Shown: positions 15,839 to 22,709 of the stretch, piece by piece
How positions within the stretch are numbered: the stretch's first letter is position 1
Layout: every line of letters begins with the position of its first letter
Virus record (IMG/VR): IMGVR_UViG_3300022659_000101
Location: 1-22,996 of that record
Origin: a virus
Direction: 5' to 3' (one strand)
DNA length: 22,996 bases
Notes under the pieces: model-generated
Databases searched by the model: none
The model's input: only the letters and a program-made list of their open reading frames with translations
What the model was told of the DNA's origin: nothing
Made by a program: the position numbers and the translations under genes

Positions 15839-15862
15839 CTAATATCATTTAGTTGGACTACC

Positions 15863-15887
15863 AAACCCGCCTAGTGCGGGTTTTTTA
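15863..15887 (+). terminator. Intrinsic terminator of the repressor operon
   Basis: AACCCGC, a 5-nt loop, and GCGGGTT are followed by a T-run (TTTTTTATT). It lies 25 bp after the small membrane protein gene and closes the repressor-BRCT-membrane protein transcript. Confidence 0.88.
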
Positions 15888-15940
15888 TTGCCTAAAATTT
15901 GTTTAATTTTGATTATTAGTTAAATATTTTAATAAAAATA

Positions 15941-15980
15941 ATACAAATGTATTGCACAATCTAAGACAATAGTATTTAAT
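15941..15980 (+). promoter_or_regulatory. PL-type promoter with two repressor operators (O3, O4)
   Basis: -35 TTGCAC (15952-15957) and a TATTTAAT -10 region (15973-15980) are homologous to the PR promoter: both read GA-(T)-ACAATAGTATT before the start. O3 is a perfect ATACAAATGTAT (15941-15952) ending on the first T of the -35; O4 AGACAATAGTAT (15964-15975) covers the spacer. It should drive the plus-strand operon from 16020 through the DGR, excisionase and integrase under repressor control. Positions 15888-16019 hold no gene. Confidence 0.7.
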
Positions 15981-16019
15981 ATTTCAAAACATCACTCAAA
16001 ATCATTTGGGAGTTTTGAA

Positions 16020-16259
16020 ATGCAACCAACCATTAATGAGTTACAAGCCGCATTTAACCGCACAGGGCTAGCTCACAACGGCACCAGCTTTAAGCAAGCA
16101 TTAAATGACTCAATGCTGCATAAATGCCTGGTACGCATTGCAACACTTACACAGCGCAAAACTCCCCCAGTGATCAATCGTGATGTTTGCAGCGCACCTA
16201 AAAAAAGTGCGCAACGCAAATCAACGCCAGCAAAGTATCGCTGGGATTTAAATTACTAG
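16020..16259 (+). CDS. First gene of PL operon, small basic protein
   Basis: This 79-aa protein has its ATG at 16020, 8 nt after GGGAG. It has a helical N-terminus (INELQAAFNRTGLAHNGTSF) and a basic, low-complexity C-terminus (APKKSAQRKSTPAK). No family recognised. As the first gene after the repressor-controlled promoter, it may have an immediate-early role (antitermination or host takeover) by analogy with lambda N; that is inference from position and basic charge only. Confidence 0.55.
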   Translation: MQPTINELQAAFNRTGLAHNGTSFKQALNDSMLHKCLVRIATLTQRKTPPVINRDVCSAPKKSAQRKSTPAKYRWDLNY

Positions 16260-16268
16260 GAGTTGAGT

Positions 16269-16454
16269 ATGGATCCTATAGCTAAAAAGAAACTTGAACA
16301 CGCAATCAATACGCGTGGCGTCACAGATGACGATATAGATTTTATTCATAGCTGCAACTGCATTTTGGTCTTTAAGCAAGAAAAATCCCAAGCGGCATTG
16401 GCTATTGAGGCACATCGTCATGCCTCTGGTTTTGTTAGTGCAGAAACGGCTTAG
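16269..16454 (+). CDS. Small hypothetical protein in PL operon
   Basis: This 61-aa protein starts at ATG 16269, 6 nt after AGGAG; a TTG two codons earlier touches the ribosome-binding site and is rejected. The sequence includes IAKKKLEHAINTRGVTDDDI and a Cys pair HSCNCIL. No family recognised. Confidence 0.55.
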   Translation: MDPIAKKKLEHAINTRGVTDDDIDFIHSCNCILVFKQEKSQAALAIEAHRHASGFVSAETA

Positions 16455-16456
16455 TC

Positions 16457-16645
16457 ATGGCTAAACCAATTCACAACTACTGCCACAAAGTCAGCCTAAC
16501 TAGGCGTATTTTTAATGCCGTAAAAACGGGTTTTCGCTGGTTTAAATTACTCCCAACGCGTTATAGATTGGCCAAGTTTTACATGGCTAAGTGTGGCTAC
16601 ACATTCAAAACTGCATGGTGCAGGGCTGGCATGGTGTTGCTATGA
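16457..16645 (+). CDS. Small basic hypothetical protein
   Basis: This 62-aa protein is rich in Lys, Arg and aromatics (VSLTRRIFNAVKTGFRWFKL), with an amphipathic character. It starts 2 nt after the previous stop, and its own stop overlaps the next ATG (ATGA). Its reality rests on this tight packing. Function unknown. Confidence 0.5.
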   Translation: MAKPIHNYCHKVSLTRRIFNAVKTGFRWFKLLPTRYRLAKFYMAKCGYTFKTAWCRAGMVLL

Positions 16646-16890
16646 CCGCCCTACTTATATTCATCAGCACATTTGTACTGGTATTTGCGCTTGGCTTTCA
16701 AAGCCTAAACGTGAATAACGGCCACTTCAAAGCCGCGTTTTTCACCAGCTTTGGCATTGCCCTAAGCAACTTAATTTTACTCAAAACCGTGCCACAAGCT
16801 GACTGGCTAGAAATTACTGCCTATCTAACGAGTGGACCATTCGCCATTGTTGCCAGCATGTGGGCGCATAGAAAGTGGTTAAGAAAATGA
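16642..16890 (+). CDS. Small membrane protein, about three transmembrane segments
   Basis: This 82-aa protein starts at ATG 16642, in ATGA overlap with the previous gene. Hydrophobic stretches lie at residues 2-19 (TALLIFISTFVLVFALGF), about 30-46 (AAFFTSFGIALSNLILL) and about 57-74 (ITAYLTSGPFAIVASMW), ending in a basic tail (AHRKWLRK). Resembles small inner-membrane phage proteins; no named family. Confidence 0.6.
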   Translation: MTALLIFISTFVLVFALGFQSLNVNNGHFKAAFFTSFGIALSNLILLKTVPQADWLEITAYLTSGPFAIVASMWAHRKWLRK

Positions 16891-17141
16891 ATGAAGCTGA
16901 TTTAGAAAAACTTTTAACGTCATCGTCAACCGATAAATATCGCACTGATTTAGCAATCGTAATTTTAATTGGCAAGCGCTACTTTGTTTCATTTAACAAA
17001 AGTGGTCGATTGAATTCAGCTTGGCATTTATCTGGCGCATCATTATTCCCTGCTTGGCAATATGAATCAATCAAAAAAGACTGCGTGAATTTAATAAAAA
17101 AAGGTTATGACCCAGTTATTAAGTTGGTGAATTGCTCATGA
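16887..17141 (+). CDS. Small hypothetical protein
   Basis: This 84-aa protein starts at ATG 16887, in ATGA overlap with the membrane-protein gene; a GTG at 16875 is less likely. It includes an acidic N-terminal helix and a central strand region (LAIVILIGKRYFVSFNKSGR). Its end overlaps the next start (ATGA at 17138). It contains an intact A7 run (17096-17102) in frame. Function unknown. Confidence 0.55.
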   Translation: MNEADLEKLLTSSSTDKYRTDLAIVILIGKRYFVSFNKSGRLNSAWHLSGASLFPAWQYESIKKDCVNLIKKGYDPVIKLVNCS

Positions 17142-17326
17142 CTAAAAAACAAAACCGCAGCAAACGTCCACCGCCACAACCACCTAAACCTCCTCTATCA
17201 AGACACGTTAGAGAAAGCGTTTCTTGTATTGGATTTTGCACAAAGTGCGGCAGTTCAATGCAAAGAAAATTCATATTTTTTGGCAAATCAAAATGCATTC
17301 ATCCTGAATGCGGAAATGAGGTATAG
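17138..17326 (+). CDS. Small Pro-rich zinc-ribbon protein
   Basis: This 62-aa protein starts at ATG 17138 (ATGA overlap). The N-terminus is basic and Pro-rich (SKRPPPQPPKPPLSRH). The C-terminus carries a four-Cys zinc ribbon, CTKCGSSMQRKFIFFGKSKC...C. Zinc ribbons of this size usually bind nucleic acid or protein. No closer assignment. Confidence 0.55.
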   Translation: MTKKQNRSKRPPPQPPKPPLSRHVRESVSCIGFCTKCGSSMQRKFIFFGKSKCIHPECGNEV

Positions 17327-17327
17327 C

Positions 17328-17791
17328 ATGAACCGCGCCCAACGCCGACAAGCAGAACGCAATGACCGTCGTGGCATTGTTTACACGCCTAAAGTACTGC
17401 CCGTTCCTGCCATTTTTGACGAATTCAACGTGTTTGATTTTCCGCAAATGATGCTGCAAAAACTTGAAAACGGTGAGATTGAAGCCGTGCAAGGTACACC
17501 AGTTTTTACGATAACCACGGCGTAGTCACCGAAGTTGTGCCAGCGCTTGAAGGCTGGTTATTCACATGGCGCCGCATCAATGAAAAGCTAAACGGCAATT
17601 TAGATCTATCAGCACTTGAGCGCATCAACAACAAAATGCGTGTTGCCATGCTCATGACGCCAACCGAAGTGGTGAAAGCCAAAGTGTGCTTAGACCGTTT
17701 ACGCATGTTCTTTAGAACCGCAGATCGCAAAGCCATTTGCGAGATAGCAAAAACCGCACAAATTGCCATTTTGATGGAGGCTCACTCATGA
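17328..17791 (+). CDS. Conserved-looking phage protein (reconstructed across a frameshift)
   Basis: The frame from ATG 17328 (after GAGG) stops at 17525. One more T in the T5 run 17503-17507 gives VFYDNHGVVTEVVPALEGW and joins it smoothly to the downstream frame ending at 17791, for a 154-aa protein. It begins MNRAQRRQAERNDRRG, a motif I associate with small phage/plasmid proteins, and its C-terminal half is helical (LERINNKMRVAMLMTPTEVV). Its stop overlaps the next ATG (ATGA). Function unknown. Confidence 0.6.
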
Positions 17792-18057
17792 GAAAGCCAC
17801 GCCATTACGAACAAACTTGTAACTGTCGCGCTTACAGCTTTCCGCATCGATTTGGCGGTGGCACATGCCAAGGCATATCAGTAGTCGCAAATCAATGGCG
17901 TGAAAACTTTGGCGGTGGCGATTGCGAAGACTGCAACTTAGTTAACAAACAGGAATGCGCCCCTTATTGCGAGGTGCTTATGGGGCAAGAAAGCACAGCC
18001 GAGTGCCCAGTTTGGCAAGAGCACGTGCGGTTTAACGAAATAAGAATTTACAAATGA
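17788..18057 (+). CDS. Cysteine-rich small protein
   Basis: This 89-aa protein starts at ATG 17788 (ATGA overlap, GGAGG 7 nt upstream). Eight cysteines appear as CNC, TC, CEDC, C...YC and C pairs (GGGDCEDCNLVNKQECAPYC), with Gly-rich turns, suggesting one or two metal clusters. No family recognised. Confidence 0.6.
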   Translation: MRKPRHYEQTCNCRAYSFPHRFGGGTCQGISVVANQWRENFGGGDCEDCNLVNKQECAPYCEVLMGQESTAECPVWQEHVRFNEIRIYK

Positions 18058-18131
18058 CTAAAACACGCAAAGGCGCATCACGCAGAAGCAGGCGCGATAG
18101 AGCAAATGAAAAACGTAGGCCGTGGTTGTAA
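18054..18131 (+). CDS. Possible 25-aa highly basic peptide
   Basis: The ATG at 18054 overlaps the previous stop as ATGA. The peptide MTKTRKGASRRSRRDRANEK... is nearly half Arg/Lys. The overlap pattern matches the rest of this operon, but its length makes it uncertain. Confidence 0.4.
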   Translation: MTKTRKGASRRSRRDRANEKRRPWL

Positions 18132-18171
18132 CCCTGCTAGGTGCGTTGAATTATTTAATGAGGTGAGAGAT

Positions 18172-18381
18172 ATGGGCAAAAATAAAACAGTTGAGCTTGC
18201 AAATCTAAATGTTAGCGGTCTGCTTACTTTAGAGTGCCCATTTTGCGATTACATAATTAAACAAGCTAAGTTATATAAATTTAACAAATGCGATATGTGC
18301 GATTCTGAAATGCAAGCATTGCCACCTACAAGGTCAAAAACCAAATGTGAGGTTGGCAGATGGAAAAGCCGAATAACTTAA
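18172..18381 (+). CDS. Small zinc-ribbon protein upstream of the DGR
   Basis: This 69-aa protein starts at ATG 18172, chosen for the GAGGTGAGAG ribosome-binding site; an in-frame ATG at 18106 lacks one. A zinc ribbon is visible as CPFCDY...KFNKCDMC, followed by a basic tail. It may be a nucleic-acid-binding protein; it is the last small gene before the DGR target genes. Confidence 0.55.
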   Translation: MGKNKTVELANLNVSGLLTLECPFCDYIIKQAKLYKFNKCDMCDSEMQALPPTRSKTKCEVGRWKSRIT

Positions 18382-18433
18382 CCCCTTTTAACAGGCACAT
18401 TCACCCACGCAACACCAACCACAGGAGAGCAAC

Positions 18434-19048
18434 ATGAACGCACCACAACGGGCAGCACAATTAGTGATCGGCCAAGCAATGTTAGGCGGATTTTTCGCAG
18501 GCACATTCAGCTTAGATGGAATTGAACACGGCATTATCGTTTCACCTGCCATTAAAGGGCAGTTTGAAGACGTGCAATACCTGAAAGACGAAGATAACGC
18601 AGTTAAAGGCGCACTCTCATACTATGACGGGCTAGCCAATACCAACGCAATGGCCGAAGCTGGCAGCGAAATTTCCAAACAAGTACGCGCATTGGTGATT
18701 GACGACCATAACGACTGGTACATTCCAAGCCAAGACGAGCTTGAAATTATCTACCGCAACCTAAAACCAACTACTCGCGAAAACTGGCAATACGCACGCT
18801 CTGGCATCAATTTAAGTGCTGTACCACCCACTCGCCCATACACCGCAATTAACCCACTCCAAACCACGGTTGAAGCCTTTAAAGAAGGTGGCGATGAAGC
18901 CTTTATTGCCGCTGCTTATTGGAGTTCTACCCAGCACGCAGCTTACGCTGACTATGCCTGGTTTCAGGGCTTCGGCTTCGGCAATCAGCACTGCAGCCAC
19001 GAGTACGACAGCTTGCATGTCCGTGCAGTCCGCAGATTCGTTATTTAG
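18434..19048 (+). CDS. DGR target protein 1 (DUF1566/C-type-lectin-like fold, variable C-terminus)
   Basis: This 204-aa protein has AGGAGA 6 nt before its ATG. Residues about 100-204 show the DUF1566/Lcl pattern, a C-type-lectin-like fold: DWYIPSQDELEIIYRNL, AAYWSST, then the Trp/Gly-rich variable segment and the closing LHVRAVRR. The last 37 codons are variable region 1. Twelve codons differ from the template, giving F, G, H, C, S, E, Y and D at template Asn, Lys or Tyr positions. There is no signal peptide or membrane segment and no tail-fibre domain. The N-terminal half (GGFFAGTFSLDGIEHGIIVS) resembles a repeated beta-sandwich-like lead-in also seen in target 2. The binding partner is unknown. 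Confidence 0.9.
   Translation: MNAPQRAAQLVIGQAMLGGFFAGTFSLDGIEHGIIVSPAIKGQFEDVQYLKDEDNAVKGALSYYDGLANTNAMAEAGSEISKQVRALVIDDHNDWYIPSQDELEIIYRNLKPTTRENWQYARSGINLSAVPPTRPYTAINPLQTTVEAFKEGGDEAFIAAAYWSSTQHAAYADYAWFQGFGFGNQHCSHEYDSLHVRAVRRFVI
18933..19037 (+). repeat. DGR variable region VR1
   Basis: This aligns without gaps to the template repeat 20089-20193. There are 16 substitutions, all at positions where the template has A. The last about 30 bp (GCTTGCATGTCCGTGCAGTC...) match the template exactly and would hold the initiation-of-mutagenic-homing segment, next to the stop codon. Confidence 0.95.
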
Positions 19049-19093
19049 CCCTTTAACTATTTAGTTATTTTTTATTTCAAATCGGAGTACATC

Positions 19094-19525
19094 ATGAACC
19101 AAGCAGTCGATAAAACTGAATTAACGATTGACCCAGCAAACACCGCCAATGTTACTGGCATCTTGCTAAACACAAGCATCGTTTTAAGTGAAGGCGAACA
19201 ATGGGCGGGCATTTTGTTGGGCAAAAACGGTGAGCCCGACCAGCACATCATTTTATTGCCAGGCGAACCTGAAACAAGATTAAACCATGCCGATGCAACA
19301 GCATGGGCAATCGCACAAGGCGGTGAATTACCCACACGCCGCGAGCAATCATTACTGTTTGCTAACCTTAAAGAAGCGTTTAAAGAAGACTGGTATTGGT
19401 CCAGTGAAACGCACGCAGCTATCGCTGACTATGCCTGGTTTCAGGGCTTCGGCTACGGCGATCAGAGCAGCAACTACGAGCGCGGCAGCTTGCATGTCCG
19501 TGCAGTCCGCAGACAAGCTATTTAG
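19094..19525 (+). CDS. DGR target protein 2 (DUF1566-like, variable C-terminus)
   Basis: This 143-aa protein has GGAG 7 nt before its ATG. The N-terminal 60 residues form a beta-rich domain (AGILLGKNGEPDQHIILLPG). The Lcl/DUF1566 core follows: ATAWAIAQGGELPTRREQ, EDWYWSSETHAA, then the variable segment DYAWFQGFGYGDQ and the closing LHVRAVRR. Twelve codons differ from the template. Like target 1 it lacks a signal peptide. Target 2 is shorter and has a different lead-in, so the two genes are paralogous modules served by one template. Confidence 0.9.
   Translation: MNQAVDKTELTIDPANTANVTGILLNTSIVLSEGEQWAGILLGKNGEPDQHIILLPGEPETRLNHADATAWAIAQGGELPTRREQSLLFANLKEAFKEDWYWSSETHAAIADYAWFQGFGYGDQSSNYERGSLHVRAVRRQAI
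19411..19513 (+). repeat. DGR variable region VR2
   Basis: This aligns without gaps to template positions 20090-20192 with 16 substitutions, all at template A. Four substituted codons (TAT to TTT, two AAC to GGC, AAG to GAG) are identical to those in VR1. One AAC near the middle is unchanged. Confidence 0.95.
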
Positions 19526-19559
19526 TCATTTAGCAATTTAATTATTGTTTTTTATCAGC

Positions 19560-19919
19560 ATGGCTATCCACACCCAATTGCCAATCTATACGCAGGCTTA
19601 TCACCTGCTTGAAGTGATCACTAAGCTTACTAAAAATTTGCCTAGAGACTTCAAGCAATTGGTAGGCGCCAAGTTGCGCGATGAAATATTCAACATTTGC
19701 ATACTCATTTTTAGAGCCAATGTAAATCGCGATAAATTACCGCACATCAATAGCTTAATAGAGCGCTTACAAGTCGCAGAATTAACCATCAGACTTGCAC
19801 GCGATATGCGCATGATCTCAATTCCGCAATACGCAGAAGTGATTGAGATTACGACCAGCATCGGCAAACAGGCGACTGGATGGCGCAATTCGCAACAACG
19901 CCCGCTTCATGGTAGTTAA
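19560..19919 (+). CDS. avd: DGR accessory variability determinant (Avd-like four-helix bundle)
   Basis: This 119-aa basic, all-helical protein has the Avd/S23-like pattern: PIYTQAYHLLEVITKLTKNLPR, then DFKQLVGAKLRDEIFNICIL, LIERLQVAELTIRLARDM, and EVIEITTSIGKQATGW. In characterised DGRs Avd forms a pentamer with a basic pore, binds the template RNA and RT, and is required for mutagenic cDNA synthesis. The start at 19560 follows the VR2 gene by 35 bp; an in-frame non-ATG start slightly upstream is less likely. It lies between the targets and the template, as in Bordetella phage BPP-1. Confidence 0.87.
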   Translation: MAIHTQLPIYTQAYHLLEVITKLTKNLPRDFKQLVGAKLRDEIFNICILIFRANVNRDKLPHINSLIERLQVAELTIRLARDMRMISIPQYAEVIEITTSIGKQATGWRNSQQRPLHGS

Positions 19920-20088
19920 GGCCATCATGACTGAGCGATATTTGAATCTGGTTGTGCCGCTAGCTCAAAAGGCTACCGCCATGCGCAAAATAGATACCAC
20001 TGATAGCCATCAGGCAAGGTCTAGCGCAGTTTCTTTGCTGACTGACAACAGTCTTCAGTTTAGCGACGTAGATAGCACAATTAAGCAC

Positions 20089-20193
20089 AGCACGCAGCTA
20101 ACGCTGACTATGCCTGGTATCAGAACTTCAACAACGGCAATCAGAACAACAACAACAAGAACAACAGCTTGCATGTCCGTGCAGTCCGCAGAT
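20089..20193 (+). repeat. DGR template repeat (TR)
   Basis: This 105-bp template matches VR1 and VR2 except at adenines. Read in the VR frame it is packed with Asn codons (ten AAC, one AAT) plus one AAG in the diversified segment, e.g. CAGAACAACAACAACAAGAA, the hallmark that lets A-mutagenesis reach many residues without stops. It lies about 170 bp after avd and directly before the RT. The transcribed spacer from 19920 is probably part of the DGR RNA bound by Avd/RT. Confidence 0.95.
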
Positions 20194-21314
20194 CCATCAT
20201 TGCTCCACCATGCTGACTTTACCTTTGCAGAACTTACGCAAGCTTATTTTGATTGTAGGAAATCAAAGCGCAACACTGCCAGCGCCTTAGCTTTTGAGCA
20301 AGATTTAGAGGCGAATTTACGCGATTTATACGATGAATTAATCGACGGCACATACGCACCAGGCAAATCAATCTGCTTTGTGATTACGCGCCCAAAACCA
20401 CGCGAAGTGTGGGCGGCTGACTTTCGTGATCGTATCGTGCATCATCTATTTTATAACCGTGTTTCACCTCGGTTTTATGCAGCCTTTATTGCCGACAGTT
20501 GCGCCTGCATACCAGGCCGTGGCACTTTATATGCTGCAAAACGCTTAGAAAGCAAAATACGCAGCATTACTCAGAACTGGCAAAAGCCAGCGTATTACTT
20601 GAAGTGTGATTTAGCCAACTTCTTTGTGGCCATCAATAAAGACATTGTTTACGACCTCATTCAAAAGCGCGTATCAGAGCCTTGGTTGCTATGGTTAGCC
20701 GCCACTATTCTATACCACGACCCGCGCCAAAACTTTGAGTTACGTGGGCAAGCACATTTGCAAAACCTAGTGCCAGCGCACAAACGCCTGGTCAACCATG
20801 ACAACACCAACGGACTGCCAATTGGCAATTTATCATCGCAGTTTTTTGCGAATATTTACCTTAACGAGCTGGACCAATACATTAAGCATCAAATAGGCGC
20901 TAAGTATTACATCCGCTATGTGGACGACTTCATTCTGCTGCATGACTCACCACAGTGGCTCAATGAAGCGCTAGAAGCCATTAACGCATTCTTACCCGCC
21001 ACACTCAAAGCCAATTTAAACCCTAAAAAACCATCCTGCAGCCGGTTGATCGTGGCGTGGATTTTGTGGGGCAAGTGATTAAACCTTGGCACAGATACAC
21101 CCGCAAACGCACCATAAACGAAGCTATGCGCCAAGTACAGAACGCTAAAGAAAACGAAGTATTTGAAAAAGCCAACAGCTACTTCGGCTTAATTGGCCAA
21201 GCATCAAGCAGCCATCACGACCAATGCAAATTAGCCAATGTGCTACGCAAGCGTGGCAGAACCATCAATCAAAAAATTAGTAAGACTTATAGAAGCAGTA
21301 AAGAAAATGTTTAA
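20173..21314 (+). CDS. DGR-type reverse transcriptase (reconstructed across a frameshift)
   Basis: This is a group II-intron-related RT of retroelement class DGR. Visible motifs are KSICFVITRPKPREVWAADF and RDRIVHHLFYN (motif 1/2), YLKCDLANFFVAIN (motif 3/A), the DGR signature GLPIGNLSSQFFANIYLNEL, and the catalytic YIRYVDDFILL. The first frame stops at 21078. One extra A in the A6 run 21025-21030 restores NPKKTILQPVDRGVDFVGQ and a C-terminus ending at 21314, about 380 aa in all. The start is uncertain: ATG 20173 lies inside the template's 3' end; TTG 20200, or ATG 19927 reading through the template, are alternatives. The end overlaps excisionase by 8 bp. Confidence 0.88.
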
Positions 21315-21594
21315 ATACGTCACTGTTGCTAAATTCTGCATTGAAACTGGTTACACAGAAGATGCTGTTCGCACTAAAATTCGTGATGGTGTATGGTTGC
21401 AAAATATAATTTGGATTAAAGCGCCAGATGGCCGTATTTTAATGAGTATTGAGGGCTATAACGAATGGGTAGAAGCGGCAGTAATATCACAAAGGCGTCA
21501 GAAACGAGTTACCAAATCGCCTTTACCTATAAAGGCGTCCGGTGCAGGGAGCGCATTAAACTCAAGCCCAGCGCCATTAATGACAAGCGCGTAG
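21307..21594 (+). CDS. xis: Excisionase-like protein
   Basis: This 95-aa protein starts at ATG 21307 and overlaps the RT stop. The N-terminal 55 residues match small phage excisionases: MFKYVTVAKFCIETGYTEDA, VRTKIRDGVWLQNIIWIKAP, then DGRILMSIEGYNEW, a winged-helix DNA-bending fold. It overlaps the integrase start by 130 bp, a common xis-int arrangement that couples excision and integration expression. It directs integrase to excise the prophage. Confidence 0.85.
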   Translation: MFKYVTVAKFCIETGYTEDAVRTKIRDGVWLQNIIWIKAPDGRILMSIEGYNEWVEAAVISQRRQKRVTKSPLPIKASGAGSALNSSPAPLMTSA

Positions 21595-22663
21595 CAAATC
21601 ACTTAGGCGCAATTCTTGACGCTATTGATAAAGATATTTTTGATTACGCCACCACATTTCCAAACTCTCCACGCAGGCTACTATTTATAGAGCGACAAGG
21701 CGATGCGTTACTTGTAGAAAAATATTTAGATGATTGGTTGCTTGCCAAAACTAAACAAATCAAGCATTCAACCTTACAAGGCTATACCAAGATTATCAAC
21801 AACCTGATCATCCCTGAATTTAAAGGTACTGTGCTTAGTGAACTAAAGCGACCCACAATTCGTAAATGGTTGGCTGAGATGAAATGCGGCAATAAGCGCC
21901 TTACAAACATTCAAAGCGTATTGCGAACAGCACTACAAGATGCAGTAGATGATGAGATTTTAGAAACTAACCCACTCTATGGCTGGAAATACGAAAACAA
22001 AGGCATTCCAAAGCCAGATGACGATGTTGCCCCATTCTCAGCTGATGAACAGGATTTAATATTAAATAAACTGGAAGGGCAAAACCGCAACATTTACCAA
22101 TTATTTTTTGGACTGGTCTAAGAACAAGTGAAATGATTGCACTACAGTGGGCGGATATTGATTGGCTGCGTGGTGAGATTGATGTAAATAAGGCAATGAC
22201 TCAAGCATCAGATGAATTTGAAGAGCCTAAAACTAAAGCTGGCCGACGCAAAGTCAAAATATTAGCACCTGCAATGGAAGCGCTACTCAGCCAAAAACAA
22301 TATACCTTTTTACAAAATAAAGAGATATTCCAAAACCCAATAACGCAAGAACCTTGGAATGGTGACGCAAGCCTTAGAAAAACAGTATGGCAGCCAGCTT
22401 TAAAACGAGCAAATGTCAGATATCGTCGTCCATATCAAACTCGTCATACCTATGCCAGCATGATGCTAACAGCGGGAGAATCTATTGCTTGGTTAGCACA
22501 GCAAATGGGCCATGCTGATTGGGCAAGTTTAAGAAAAACTTATGCTAAATATATTAAAGACTCAATACCAGACGCAGGTGAAAAGGCCGTTAAAATGTTT
22601 AGCAAAAATGCTGTCAAAAAAGCTGCCATATCAGCCCCAAACCAACCAAAAAAACAGGCATAA
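21465..22663 (+). CDS. int: Tyrosine-recombinase integrase (reconstructed across a frameshift)
   Basis: This protein is about 399 aa. Residues 1-70 form an arm-DNA-binding domain (DUF3596-like: ASETSYQIAFTYKGVRCRER), followed by a core-binding SAM-like domain (HSTLQGYTKIINNLIIPEF) and the catalytic domain. The first frame stops at 22121. A seventh T in the T6 run 22104-22109 restores FFWTGLRTSEMIALQW with the box I Arg. Further catalytic residues are Lys in KTKAGRRKV, Arg/His in YQTRHTYASM, His in GHADW, and the Tyr nucleophile in LRKTYAKYI. It inserts the phage into the tmRNA gene 46 bp away. Confidence 0.9.
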
Positions 22664-22699
22664 AATTGACAGCATAAAATCATAAGTTACTGATTTTAT
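22659..22699. repeat. AT-rich direct and inverted repeats beside the attachment site
   Basis: GCATAAAAT occurs twice, 13 bp apart (22659 and 22672). The second copy is part of an inverted repeat, ATAAAATCA (22674-22682) with TGATTTTAT (22691-22699). They lie between the integrase stop and the tmRNA 3' end. They could be integrase arm-type sites; the dyad could also serve as the tmRNA terminator, although it has no long T-run. Confidence 0.4.
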
Positions 22700-22709
22700 T
22701 AAAAATAAT

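Noticed and set aside
18816-19064. Second open frame through VR1 (and a similar one through VR2 at 19287-19541)
   Set aside because: These are frame shadows of the target genes. Adenine changes are arranged around AAC codons in the target frame, and these frames lack ribosome-binding sites.
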